A stretch of DNA of 64,000 nucleotides from Lysobacter_K sp043738095 (GCA_043738095.1 JAYSZI010000083.1:3760-67759); one strand, 5' to 3'. Shown: positions 9,301 to 18,914, counted from the first letter of the stretch. Program-made: numbers and translations. Notes: generated by a model not told the origin, from the sequence alone.

Positions 9301-12300
9301 TGACTGGCCCTGCGGTGAACGTGCAGACCGCGTGCTCGACCTCGCTGGTGGCGATCTGCCAGGCGATCCACAGCCTGCGCGCGGGCGAATGTGACATGGC
9401 GCTCGCCGGCGGCGCGTCGGTGACGTGCCCGCCGCGCAGCGGCTACCTGTATCAGGAAGGTACGATGCTGTCGCCAGACGGCCACACCCGCAGCTTCGAC
9501 GCGCGGGCGCAGGGCACGGTGTTCAGCGATGGCGCCGCGGTGGTACTGCTCAAACGCCTGTCGGACGCACGCGCCGACGGCAACCCGATCTACGCGTTGA
9601 TCCGCGGGGGCGCGGTCAACAACGACGGCGGCCACAAGGCCAGCTTCACCGCACCGAGCAGCGACGGGCAGGCGGCGGTGATCGCAATGGCGCTGGCCAA
9701 TGCCGACGTCGATCCACGCAGCATCAGTTACGTCGAGACCCACGGCACGGCCACGCCGCTGGGCGATCCGATCGAGATTGAAGGCCTGACCAAGGCGTTC
9801 CGGCGCAGCACGATGGATACCGGTTTCTGCCGGGTCGGTTCGGTCAAGAGCAACGTCGGTCATCTGGTCATTGCTGCCGGTGCGGCCGGCGTGATCAAGA
9901 CCGCGTTGGCGCTGACGCAGCGCTGCATCCCGCCGACCGCGCACTTCCAATCGCCGAATCCGACAATCGATTTCGCCGGCTCGCCGTTCGTGGTCAATGC
10001 CGCGTTGAGCGACTGGCATGCCGATGGCACGCCGCGGCGGGCCGGGGTCAGTTCCTTCGGCGTCGGCGGTACCAACGCGCACGTCGTGCTCGAGGAAGCA
10101 CCACAGCTGCCGGATTCGGAACCGGCGCAAGGCCCGCAGTTGCTGCTGCTGTCGGCGCGCACGCCCGCGGCGCTGGGCCATGCCTGCGTGCGCCTGGGCG
10201 ATCATCTCGATGCGCAATCGGAGGCGAACCTCGCCGATGTCGCCTGGACGCTCGCAGTCGGGCGCAAGGCGTTCGCCCATCGCATAGCGCTGGTTGCGGA
10301 CGATGTCGGCAGCGCAATCGCCGCGCTGCGTCACGCCGAAACCGCCGCCGCTGCGACCCGCAGCCGCCCGGCGCGGCAGTCCGATGTGGTGTTCATGTTT
10401 CCCGGCCAGGGCGCGACGTACGCCGGCATGGGTCGCGGTCTGTACGACGCCGAGCCGGCATTCCGCGCGGCCGTGGACGAATGCGCGGAGTCCTTGCGCA
10501 ACGAGCTCGGCTTCGATCTGCGCGAGCGCCTGTTCGGTGACGATCCCGAAGCGCTGATGGCGACCGCGATCATGCAACCGGCGACCTTCACCATCGAGTA
10601 CGCACTGGCGCGTCTGTGGATGAGCCACGGCTTGGTCCCGGCGGCGATGATCGGCCACAGCGTCGGCGAGTTCGTCGCCGCGACCCTGGCCGGGGTGTTC
10701 GCCTTGCCCGATGCGTTGCGGCTGGTCGCGCGCCGCGGCGCGTTGATGCAGGCGCAACCGGCCGGAGGGATGTTGTCGGTGCGGCTGCCACTCGATGCGC
10801 TGCTGGCGCGGCTGCCGACCGGGTTGGCCTTGGCCGCCGAGAACGCGCCTTGCGCGTGCGTGGTCGCCGGTCCACTCGACGCGATCGCGCGGCTGCAGGC
10901 CGAACTGGACAGCGAAGGCATCGCCTGCCGCGCGCTGCGAACCTCGCATGCGTTCCACTCGGCCATGATGGATCCGGTGGTCGCGCCGTTTCATGCCGAA
11001 GTCGCGGCGCTGACGTTGTCGGCGCCGCAGCTGCCGGTGGTGTCGACCGCGACTGGCGACTGGCTCGACGCCGCGACCGCCACCACGCCCGGATATTGGT
11101 CGCGCCATCTGCGCGAGCCCGTGCGTTTTGCCACGGCGCTCGGGCGGCTGCTCGACGTGCCCGGGCGCGTGCTGCTGGAAGTGGGCCCGCGCGCCACCCT
11201 CAGCGCGCTGTCGCGTCAGCACCCGGGCACGCAGAAGCAGCAGATCGCCGCCGTGGCGAGCCTGGCTGACACCCCTGCAGGCGAAGTGGCGGCGTTCCGG
11301 CTGGCCGTGGGCCAGCTGTGGTGTCGCGGCGTCGCGATCGAGCCGGCCGTGCTGGATCGCCGTGCGGTACGCCAACGGCTGCGGCTGCCGACCTATCCGT
11401 TCGAGCGAAAGCGTTACTGGATAGAAGCCGCTGCTGCATTGCAAGACGCGAGTGCGGCCGATGCGCCCCAGAACCTATCCGCTGTTCCCGTCACGGCCGC
11501 CCATCAGGAACCCGCCATGTCGCAACTGATGCAGCCCCCCATGCCGATCCCAGTCGACGCGCCGCCGACGACGACCGACCGCAAGCGGCGGCTCACCGCC
11601 CAACTGCGCGACATCTTTGAAGACGTCTCGGGGTTCGATCTGGCCGATGCCGATGCGGACATGAACTTCATGGAGATCGGCCTGGACAGCCTGATGCTGA
11701 CCCAGGTCGCGCTGCAGTTGCAGAAGACCTTTGCGACCAAGATCAGCTTCCGCCAGTTGATGGGCGAGGGCTCGAGTCTGGATCGGCTGGCGGCGCTGCT
11801 CGATGGGCAGTTGCCGCCCGAAGCGGCACTGGTTCCCGAAACATCGCCGTGCCCAGCAGCAGCGCCGGTGATGGTGGCCCAACCGACGATAGCGATGTCG
11901 TTGCCCCCAGCTTCGATGCGCGCATTGGCAGGTTCCACGGGCGGCGACGGCGACTGGATGCGCGCGGTGATCGCGCAGCAGATGCAATTGATGACCCAGC
12001 AGCTGGCGTTGCTCGCGGGCAACCCAGCCCACGTCGCCATGCCGGTTGTCGCAACCGTAGCGACCCCGACGCCAGGCGCAGCGATCGCAACGGCCCAGGC
12101 GCCGGTTTCCCCGGCAGTGCCGACGCAATCGCCGGCCGCGACCGCGCCGACCAGCTCGCCCGAATCCGCGCCCGACGAAGAAGCCGCAATCGCCCACACC
12201 AAATACGACGTCGCGAAAGCTTTTGGTGCGATAGCGCGTATCCACAACACCCAGACCGAGCTCACCGGCCGCCAGCGCGCGCGCCTGGACGCATTCATGC

Positions 12301-13748
12301 GCCGCTATATCGCGCGCACGCAGGCCTCCAAGGACTACACCCAGCAGCACCGCCCGCACCTGGCCGATCCGCGCGTGGTCAACGGTTTCCGCCCGCTGCT
12401 CAAGGAGATCACCTACCAGATCGTGGTCGGCCGTTCCAAGGGTTCGCGGGTGTGGGACCTCGATGGCAACGAGTACATCGACGTGCTCAACGGCTTCGGC
12501 ATGAACCTGTTCGGTTGGCAGCCTGATTTTGTGCTCGACGCGGTCAAGCAGCAGCTCGAACTTGGCTACGAGATCGGACCGCAGCATCCGCTCGCCGGCG
12601 ACGTGGCGAAGCTGGTGTGCGAGCTCACCGGTTTCGACCGCGCCGGCTTATGCAACACCGGCTCCGAAGCGGTGATGGGCACGATCCGCGTTGCGCGTAC
12701 GATCACCGGTCGCAGCACGCTCGTCATTTTCACAGGCTCGTATCACGGCATCTTCGACGAGGTGATCGTGCGCGGGACCAAGAAGCTGCGCTCGGTGCCC
12801 GCCGCGCCCGGGATCCTGCGCAACACTGCCGAGAACGTGCTGGTGCTCGACTACGGCACGCCGGAAACCCTGGCGATCATCCGCGAGCGCGCACACGAGA
12901 TCGCCGCGGTGCTGGTGGAACCGGTACAGAGCCGCCGGCCGGACTTCCAGCCGCGCGAATTCCTGCAGGAACTGCGCACGATCACGCGCGATGCCGGGGC
13001 GTTGTTGATCTTCGACGAAGTGGTCACGGGGTTTCGCTCGCACCCGCGCGGCGCGCAGGCCGTGCTCGGTATCGATGCCGACCTGGCGTCGTACGGCAAG
13101 GTCGTCGGTGGCGGATTCCCGATCGGCGTGATCGCTGGCAAGCGCGAGTACATGGACGCGCTCGATGGCGGTCACTGGCAGTTTGGCGATGAGTCGATCC
13201 CGACCGTCGGCGTGACCTATTTTGCCGGCACCTTTGTGCGCCATCCCCTGGCGCTGGCCGCGGCCAAGGCCGTGCTCGAACACATCAAGTCCGCCGGGCC
13301 GCAGCTGCAGCAACGCCTCAATGCCGCCACCACCGCCATGGCCGACGAGCTCAACGCGTTTTTCGAGCAGGTTGGCGCGCCGATCGCGATCAAGCATTTC
13401 GCTTCGGTGTGGAAGACGATTTTCACCGAGGACCACCCGCTGCAGGACCTGCTGTTCGCGATGCTGCGCAGCCGTGGCATCCATGCGCTCGACAATTTCC
13501 CGTGCTTCTTCACCACCGCGCATTCGGCGGCGGACATCGCCGCCATCGTCAAAGCGTTCAAAGAATCGGTGCTGGAGTTGCAGGAGGCCGAGTTCATCCC
13601 ACGCCGGCGCGATGCGCCGCGGCTGGTGTTCGACGCGAGCAAGCCGCCCGTGCCCGGTGCGCGTCTTGGCCGTGAGCCGGATGGCACGCCGGCGTGGTTT
13701 GTTGCCAACCCTGATACCCCCGACAAGTACATGAAGGTGAGCGCATGA
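6315..13748 (+). CDS. Hybrid NRPS-PKS: A-PCP-KS-AT-ACP-aminotransferase
   Basis: Residues 15-210 resemble only the C-terminal part of a condensation domain, with no HHxxxDG. The A domain spans 232-720 (YTSGSTGEPKG near 380). A PCP follows (FFELGGNSLL, near 765). The KS (835-1262) has Cys1007 in QTACSTS, HGTATPLGDP and KSNVGH. The AT (1358-1706) has Ser1449 in GHSVGE and HAFH, which point to malonyl-CoA. An ACP carries Ser1792 (GLDSLML). After an Ala/Pro-rich linker, a class III aminotransferase (2010-2415) has Lys2262 in SYGKVVGGG. By hand alignment the A-domain pocket reads D-A-L-T-L-G-A-V-I, suggesting a hydrophobic amino acid (weak). Predicted chemistry: load an amino acid, extend with malonate, transaminate the beta-ketone to a beta-amino group. 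Numbering is from the GTG at 6315; the ATG at 6348 is an alternative start. The gene overlaps the next NRPS by four bases. Confidence 0.93.
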   Translation: MGSRSLLAGKFMKPDATPITANAEAVALLDVVPCRADTAGSQRQRQSFALDAVPSEAWATLQRDPTAVPALLLAALVLVESRLTGADRVSATRIGAHGIYQSTIVVPAQGAYRDWQLRLAEALAESTTCVSPVAWAVLDEGEVLDCMAPSNSIWRVTTSNCAEAMQICLDVAFRAPLTADAIGLVAQCLHRALEALIADEPIHGIDVLEPADRERQLRQWGATPAVAGLARTVDAQFAVICARAPDAIAIIDGARSLSYAELDRRADTVAARLFEAGVRAGAVVAVSMARSAATVVAVLGILKAGAAYLPVDPTHPRERVAFMLDNARARAALVDAGEAAACLPQALQRIEVSLSDASVDPPYVVVEPISGEAIAYVMYTSGSTGEPKGVEIPHRGIVRLVCGVDYADFGPDTRYLQVAPLGFDASTLELWAPLLNGGCVVVHPELVPTGAGLAASIRTHQPNVTLLTAALLNAIVDENPLHLSGLRELLSGGEAMSVDHVRRLRAALPALRVVNAYGPTEGSVITTTYPIPLELPADLSAVPIGKSIADTRVYVLNAARGLVPSGVMGELYIGGGGVARGYVGRDDLTAERFVADPFRAGERLYRTGDDVRFVADGQLEFVGRRDSQVKIRGFRIELAEIESALHQHPEVRSCAVVARADRTGSKQLLAYYVSDDPAPSAPVLRAYLAALLPEYMVPARYLCLPAWPLTANGKLDRKALPGPDRSRPELASAYEPPVGDVEHALCEGFAAMLDIDRVGRHDNFFELGGNSLLAVRLIEKLAAQPAVGLMAVTTLFQHPTPASLALAITACASGPTIDKARIARGPSQRGDLAAEPIALIGMAGRFPGAADVEVFWQNLCEGRDSITVFQPHDLDPSLSLAERNNPAYVPARGVIDGVDQFDAAFFGISPKEAELMDPQQRIFLELCWECLERGGHAPDSAGNGPVGVFAGMYTATYMQRHVAAHPDLVDKLGALHVLIGNEKDFIATRIAHKLNLTGPAVNVQTACSTSLVAICQAIHSLRAGECDMALAGGASVTCPPRSGYLYQEGTMLSPDGHTRSFDARAQGTVFSDGAAVVLLKRLSDARADGNPIYALIRGGAVNNDGGHKASFTAPSSDGQAAVIAMALANADVDPRSISYVETHGTATPLGDPIEIEGLTKAFRRSTMDTGFCRVGSVKSNVGHLVIAAGAAGVIKTALALTQRCIPPTAHFQSPNPTIDFAGSPFVVNAALSDWHADGTPRRAGVSSFGVGGTNAHVVLEEAPQLPDSEPAQGPQLLLLSARTPAALGHACVRLGDHLDAQSEANLADVAWTLAVGRKAFAHRIALVADDVGSAIAALRHAETAAAATRSRPARQSDVVFMFPGQGATYAGMGRGLYDAEPAFRAAVDECAESLRNELGFDLRERLFGDDPEALMATAIMQPATFTIEYALARLWMSHGLVPAAMIGHSVGEFVAATLAGVFALPDALRLVARRGALMQAQPAGGMLSVRLPLDALLARLPTGLALAAENAPCACVVAGPLDAIARLQAELDSEGIACRALRTSHAFHSAMMDPVVAPFHAEVAALTLSAPQLPVVSTATGDWLDAATATTPGYWSRHLREPVRFATALGRLLDVPGRVLLEVGPRATLSALSRQHPGTQKQQIAAVASLADTPAGEVAAFRLAVGQLWCRGVAIEPAVLDRRAVRQRLRLPTYPFERKRYWIEAAAALQDASAADAPQNLSAVPVTAAHQEPAMSQLMQPPMPIPVDAPPTTTDRKRRLTAQLRDIFEDVSGFDLADADADMNFMEIGLDSLMLTQVALQLQKTFATKISFRQLMGEGSSLDRLAALLDGQLPPEAALVPETSPCPAAAPVMVAQPTIAMSLPPASMRALAGSTGGDGDWMRAVIAQQMQLMTQQLALLAGNPAHVAMPVVATVATPTPGAAIATAQAPVSPAVPTQSPAATAPTSSPESAPDEEAAIAHTKYDVAKAFGAIARIHNTQTELTGRQRARLDAFMRRYIARTQASKDYTQQHRPHLADPRVVNGFRPLLKEITYQIVVGRSKGSRVWDLDGNEYIDVLNGFGMNLFGWQPDFVLDAVKQQLELGYEIGPQHPLAGDVAKLVCELTGFDRAGLCNTGSEAVMGTIRVARTITGRSTLVIFTGSYHGIFDEVIVRGTKKLRSVPAAPGILRNTAENVLVLDYGTPETLAIIRERAHEIAAVLVEPVQSRRPDFQPREFLQELRTITRDAGALLIFDEVVTGFRSHPRGAQAVLGIDADLASYGKVVGGGFPIGVIAGKREYMDALDGGHWQFGDESIPTVGVTYFAGTFVRHPLALAAAKAVLEHIKSAGPQLQQRLNAATTAMADELNAFFEQVGAPIAIKHFASVWKTIFTEDHPLQDLLFAMLRSRGIHALDNFPCFFTTAHSAADIAAIVKAFKESVLELQEAEFIPRRRDAPRLVFDASKPPVPGARLGREPDGTPAWFVANPDTPDKYMKVSA

Positions 13749-16700
13749 CTACGTCCAACGACGCATCCTGCAGCACGCCACACTTGGCGGCCGTCGACTA
13801 CAACCCGTTCGCGCAGGCCATGCTCGCACGCGTGGTGCCGGTGACCGAACCGCAGCGCGAGGTGTGGCTGGCCGACAAGCTCGGCAGCGAGGGCTCGCTC
13901 GCGTACAACGAGTCGGTGTCGCTACACCTGCACGGCCCGCTGGACGAGATCGCGCTGCGCGCTGCCGTGTGCGAGCTCGGCGAGCGCCACGAATCGCTGC
14001 GCGCGACGATCAGCCCGAGCGGCGATGAACTGTGCATCGCCGAGGACTTCGTGCTCGACACCATCCGGCATGATTTTTCCAGCCTCGACACCGACGCTCG
14101 CGATAGCGCGGTGCGCGCGCGGCTGAAATCCGTGGTCGAAACCCCGTTCGATCTCGAGCGCGGTCCGCTGCTTCGGGCGGAGCTGCTGGCGCTCGCGCAG
14201 GACGAACACCTGCTGCTCCTGACCGCCCATCACATCGTCTGCGACGGCTGGTCGTTCGGCGTGCTCGTGCGAGATCTTGCTTCCGCCTACGCACGCCACG
14301 TCGGTCAGCCCGGCGAGGACCAGCCCGACGAGGATCAGGCGCCGGTGTCCTTCAGCGAGTACGCCTGGTCGCAAGCGACAGTGGCCCAAACGCCGCAGTT
14401 CCAAGAAGACGAGCAGTACTGGTTGTCGCGTTTTTCCCAGTCGATTCCGAGTCTCGATCTGCCGGTCGACCGCGCGCGTCCGCGCTGGCGCACGTTCACT
14501 GCGGCGCGCGAGGACGTGATGCTCGATGCGCAGCTGGTGGCAGGCTTGCGCAAACTCGGCGCGCGCCGCGGCGCTAGTCTGTTTGCGAGCCTGTTCACCG
14601 GGTTCACCACGCTGATGCGGCGGCTGTCGGGGCAATCGGATGTGGTGGTCGGCATCGCAGCGGCCGGCCAGTCGGTCGGCGGACACGAAATGCTCGTGGG
14701 CCACTGCGTCAACATCCTGCCGGTGCGGCTGGATGTCGATGCGGGCACCGGATTTGCGGCCGTGCTGGACGCCACCAGTGCGAACCTGCTCGACGCGTTC
14801 GAGCATCAGCAATACACGTTCGGCACGCTGCTGCAGAAGCTGGCGATCCCGCGCGACCCCAGTCGGTTGCCGTTGGTCAACGTGCTGTTCAATCTCGACC
14901 AACCGCTGAACGATGCGGTGCGATTCCCGGGGCTGGAGATCGAGTTCTGCGCCAACGCGCGCAGCTTTGAGAATTTCGAATTGTTCGTCAATGCGGTGCC
15001 GGTGAACGGTGGTTTGCGGCTGGAGTGCCAGTACAACCGCGATCTCTACGACGCGGCCACGATTCGGCGCTGGATGGGCGCGCTCGACACACTGCTGCGT
15101 GCAGCAATCGCCGAGCCGGACCGCGCCTGGGATCAACTGGATTGGCTGTCCGCGCAGGAACGCCAGGCGGCGCGCGCGCTGCAGCCGCCGCCCAGCGACT
15201 ACAACGCCGGGCTGCTGGTGCAGCAACGTTTCGCCGGCCACGCCGCCACCACACCCGAGCGCATCGCGATCGCGTTTGCCCGGCTGGAACTGAGCTATGC
15301 CGACCTAGACCGTCGTTCCAATGCGATCGCGCACGCCTTGCGCGCGCGCAACGTCGCCCGCGGCGCGCTGGTCGGCGTGTGCCTGGAGCGCGAGCCGGAT
15401 TTGTACGCGGCGGTGCTTGGCATCCTGAAGGCGGGCGCGGCGTTCGTGCCGCTGGACCCGACTTACCCGAAGGACCGTCTCAACTTCATGGTCGGCGACG
15501 CCGGGCTGGCGGCTGTCGTGAGCAAGGCGGCATTGCTTGGCACCCTTGATTACGCGCGGGCGCAAACCTTGGTGCTGGACGCTGATCTCGACTCGTCGGC
15601 CTGGAATCGCGTTGAGCCACTCGCGGCGGACGAGCGCAGTGCCACGGCGGAATCCCCGGCCTATGTCATCTACACCTCCGGCTCCACCGGCAAGCCCAAG
15701 GGCGTGGTGGTGCCGCACCGGGCACTGGTGAATTTGCTGTGCAGCATGCAGGTCGCGCCAGGGTTGAACGCCGACGATCGTTTGGTCGCGGTAACCACGA
15801 TGTCGTTCGACATGTCGATTCCGGAACTGTTCCTGCCACTGGCGGTGGGCGCGCGCGTGGTGGTTGCCAGCCGCGACGATGCGCGCGACGGCCTGGCCTT
15901 GCGCAGGCTGCTGGAGACCAGCGGCGCGACCATCATGCAGGCCACGCCGTCGGGCTGGCGCGTGTTGATCGATGCCGGTTGGCGGGGCGACCGGAGCGGC
16001 GGTGCGGGCTTCAAGGCGCTCGCCGGCGGCGAAGGCCTGCCGCAGGATCTCGCCACCACGTTGCGCGATCGCTGTGGCGAGCTGTGGAACATGTACGGGC
16101 CGACCGAAACCACGGTGTGGTCGACCTGCGCCCACCTGCGCGCGCCGGAGCAGGGCGTGTCGATAGGCACGCCGATGGCGAACACCTTGGTGTGGGTACT
16201 CGACGAACGCGGCGAGCTGTGTCCGATCGGCGTTCCCGGTGAGATCTGGATCGGCGGCGACGGCGTCACGCTGGGCTACCTCAACCGCCCGGAGCTGACC
16301 GCAGAACGCTTCGTTGCCGATCCTTTTTCGGACATCCCAGGTGCGCGCATGTATCGCACCGGCGACCGCGGGCGCTGGCGCAACGACGGCACGCTAGAGC
16401 ATCTGGGGCGGCTCGACTTCCAGGTCAAGGTGCGTGGCTACCGCATCGAACTGGGCGAGATCGAAGCCAACCTCGCCAGTCATCCGGATGTCGCCCGCTG
16501 CGTCGTGATCGCGCGCGAGGACCGCCCCGGCGACGTGCGACTGGTGGGTTACGTCGTGGCGCACTCCGGACGCGATCCCGATGAGGAAGCGCTGCGCGAG
16601 CACCTGCGCGCGGCGCTGCCGGCGTACATGGTCCCGCAACACATGGTGCGGCTGTCCGCGATTCCGCTTTCGCCCAACGGCAAGGTCGATCGCAAGGCCT

Positions 16701-18781
16701 TGCCAACGCCGGGTGTCGACAGCCAACGCACCGCCGAACGCATCGCGCCACGCACCGAACTGGAACGTGCGGTCGCGGCGGTGATGGAAGACGTGCTTGC
16801 GTTGCCGGGCATTGGCGTAGACGACGATTTTTTCGCCCTCGGTGGCCATTCGTTGCTTGCGGCGCAGCTGACCTCGCGACTGAATCGCGAACTAGGCGTG
16901 GCGTTGTCGATGCGCGCCTTGTTCGATGCCCCGACCGTGGCGCGGCTGGCCGAACTGCTGAGCAGTGACGCGGCAATCGCGGCCCCGGCATCGAAGATCG
17001 TGCGCCGCGCCGACCAGCGCCGCGCGCCGCTTTCGTTGATGCAGGAGCGGCTGCATCTGCTCGACCAGTTCAACCCCGGTCAGCTGTCTTACAACACGCC
17101 GTCGGCGCACCGTCTGAGCGGGCCATTGGACGTGGTGTTGCTTGATCGCGCGGTCCGCGACCTGGCGCAACGCCAGACCGTGTTGCGTACGACCATCGGC
17201 ATGGAGGACGACGAGCCGGTGCAGATCATCCACGACGACATCGATACCGGCTTGCTGCAGGCGATCGACCTGACGCAGTTGCCGGCGAGCACGCGCGAGG
17301 CCGAGCTCGCCCAGCGCCTGCGCGCGCTGGTGGAAGTACCGTTCACCGACCTGAGCCAGGCGCCGTTGTTCGTCGCGCGGCTGTACAAGCTCGACACGGA
17401 CATGCACGTGTTGTTCTTCATGCCACACCACATCATCTGGGACGGCTGGTCGTTCGATCTGGTGTACGCGCAGCTGTCGGAGATCTACGCCGCGCACGTC
17501 GGGGATCGCGCGCCGGTGTTGCCGGAGTTGCCGGTGACCTACGGCGACTATTCCGCGTGGCACCGCGAGTGGGTGCACGGGCCGGAGTACGCGCGCCAGC
17601 TCGCGTTCTGGCGCGACCGCCTGGGCGGGCACGGCGGCGAGCGCCTAAACCGCGCGCGCGCGTTGCCGACCGACAAGCCGCGTCGCCCGGGCATGTCCGG
17701 GCATGGCAGTTCGCAAGTCGTGGCGATTCCCAAGGACCTCACCGTCGCGTTGCGCGAAACGGGCCTGCGCATGGACGCGACTTTGTTCGTCACGCTGCTG
17801 ACCGCGTACTACGCATTGATGAGCCGGGTGACCGGCGAGGGCGACCTGATTGTCAGCACGCCGGTGCGCGGGCGCAATTCGGCGCAGGTCGAAGACCTGA
17901 TGGGCTACTTCACCAATCTGCTGCCGTTGTGCGTGCAGATCGATCCGGCGCAACCGTTTGCCGATGCGGTGCGCGCGGTCAAGGCGGTGGTGCTCGACAG
18001 TTTCGCCTGTCCTGATATTCGCCTGGAGGATCTCGCGCGCGAGTTGAGCCTGCGCAGCAATGGCGGCGGCGCGATGCTCTATCAATCGCTGTTCTCGTTC
18101 CAGGACATCCGCCAGCGCCTCACCCAATGGGGCCCGCTCCAGCACGAGCGCGTTGAGGTGTTTCAACCCGGCGCTACCGAGGACCTTGGCATGTGGTTTA
18201 TCGAGGACCACGGCGGTTTGTCAGGTGGGCTGGTCTACAACGCCGAGATCTTCCACGACGAAACCATCCTGCTGCTGCGCGAGCGCTATCTGAAGGTGCT
18301 GCAGGGCGTCGTCGCCGATCCGATGCAGTCGATTGATACGTTGACGCGATTCGATGATGGCAGCCCGGCGTTAATCGGTACGGCCGCCTTCGTCGCTGGC
18401 TGTGCAACATCCGCAACCACGCCCGCCGAGCCATTTAGCGACAACCGCGCGGTCGCGACGGAGCCCTCCGCGATCGAAGATACGCGCGTGCGCTACCTGG
18501 TCGATCTCTGGTCCGAGCTGCTAGGTGCACCCGCCAGTCCCGGCGACAACTTCTTCGACTTGGGCGGAAACTCAATGCTGGGCGTGCAGATGGCTGAGCG
18601 GGTCGCGCGCGAAACCGGCCTGCGTATCAAGCTCGTGCGCTTGGCGGCGCAGGACCTGGGGCAGATTGCGGCCGACTTGCCTTGTTCGTTCGGGCGCGAA
18701 GCGTCGTCCGGGCTGAGCACCCGCCTGATCGGCAACGTCAAGCGCCTGTTCGGTCGCACTACCGCCGATACACGGCAATGA
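13745..18781 (+). CDS. NRPS: C-A-PCP-C-PCP
   Basis: This 1678-residue protein begins inside the stop codon of the preceding gene (ATGA overlap) and should receive its beta-amino acyl chain. C1 has an intact HHIVCDG (162-168). The A domain spans 490-985 (YTSGSTGKPKG near 645). PCP1 carries Ser1036 in LGGHSLL. C2 has HHIIWDG (1228-1234). PCP2 carries Ser1610 in LGGNSML. A hand-read pocket code D-M-P-Q-L-G-M-V-W resembles the known glycine code D-I-L-Q-L-G-L-I-W, so glycine is my prediction. The second module has no A domain and the protein has no thioesterase, reductase or terminal condensation domain. PCP2 must therefore be loaded in trans, or accept the chain for hand-off to another enzyme. 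The two hydrolases just downstream are the nearest release candidates. Confidence 0.93.
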   Translation: MTTSNDASCSTPHLAAVDYNPFAQAMLARVVPVTEPQREVWLADKLGSEGSLAYNESVSLHLHGPLDEIALRAAVCELGERHESLRATISPSGDELCIAEDFVLDTIRHDFSSLDTDARDSAVRARLKSVVETPFDLERGPLLRAELLALAQDEHLLLLTAHHIVCDGWSFGVLVRDLASAYARHVGQPGEDQPDEDQAPVSFSEYAWSQATVAQTPQFQEDEQYWLSRFSQSIPSLDLPVDRARPRWRTFTAAREDVMLDAQLVAGLRKLGARRGASLFASLFTGFTTLMRRLSGQSDVVVGIAAAGQSVGGHEMLVGHCVNILPVRLDVDAGTGFAAVLDATSANLLDAFEHQQYTFGTLLQKLAIPRDPSRLPLVNVLFNLDQPLNDAVRFPGLEIEFCANARSFENFELFVNAVPVNGGLRLECQYNRDLYDAATIRRWMGALDTLLRAAIAEPDRAWDQLDWLSAQERQAARALQPPPSDYNAGLLVQQRFAGHAATTPERIAIAFARLELSYADLDRRSNAIAHALRARNVARGALVGVCLEREPDLYAAVLGILKAGAAFVPLDPTYPKDRLNFMVGDAGLAAVVSKAALLGTLDYARAQTLVLDADLDSSAWNRVEPLAADERSATAESPAYVIYTSGSTGKPKGVVVPHRALVNLLCSMQVAPGLNADDRLVAVTTMSFDMSIPELFLPLAVGARVVVASRDDARDGLALRRLLETSGATIMQATPSGWRVLIDAGWRGDRSGGAGFKALAGGEGLPQDLATTLRDRCGELWNMYGPTETTVWSTCAHLRAPEQGVSIGTPMANTLVWVLDERGELCPIGVPGEIWIGGDGVTLGYLNRPELTAERFVADPFSDIPGARMYRTGDRGRWRNDGTLEHLGRLDFQVKVRGYRIELGEIEANLASHPDVARCVVIAREDRPGDVRLVGYVVAHSGRDPDEEALREHLRAALPAYMVPQHMVRLSAIPLSPNGKVDRKALPTPGVDSQRTAERIAPRTELERAVAAVMEDVLALPGIGVDDDFFALGGHSLLAAQLTSRLNRELGVALSMRALFDAPTVARLAELLSSDAAIAAPASKIVRRADQRRAPLSLMQERLHLLDQFNPGQLSYNTPSAHRLSGPLDVVLLDRAVRDLAQRQTVLRTTIGMEDDEPVQIIHDDIDTGLLQAIDLTQLPASTREAELAQRLRALVEVPFTDLSQAPLFVARLYKLDTDMHVLFFMPHHIIWDGWSFDLVYAQLSEIYAAHVGDRAPVLPELPVTYGDYSAWHREWVHGPEYARQLAFWRDRLGGHGGERLNRARALPTDKPRRPGMSGHGSSQVVAIPKDLTVALRETGLRMDATLFVTLLTAYYALMSRVTGEGDLIVSTPVRGRNSAQVEDLMGYFTNLLPLCVQIDPAQPFADAVRAVKAVVLDSFACPDIRLEDLARELSLRSNGGGAMLYQSLFSFQDIRQRLTQWGPLQHERVEVFQPGATEDLGMWFIEDHGGLSGGLVYNAEIFHDETILLLRERYLKVLQGVVADPMQSIDTLTRFDDGSPALIGTAAFVAGCATSATTPAEPFSDNRAVATEPSAIEDTRVRYLVDLWSELLGAPASPGDNFFDLGGNSMLGVQMAERVARETGLRIKLVRLAAQDLGQIAADLPCSFGREASSGLSTRLIGNVKRLFGRTTADTRQ

Positions 18782-18914
18782 GGGATACCGCAGTCACCGA
18801 CGCGAGCGCGAAATTGGATCGTCCTTGCCGGGGCGGCCCGGTGGCCGCACGCGTGCGCTGTGGTGTCGCCGATGTCGTCGTATACCGTTGCGGCAGCGAC
18901 AGGCGGTAAGCCCC

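Noticed and set aside
8730..11444. A 904-residue open frame on the minus strand
   Set aside because: It lies wholly antisense to the KS-AT region of the first NRPS; its Arg/His/Gln-rich translation has no domain and is the usual shadow of a GC-rich gene.
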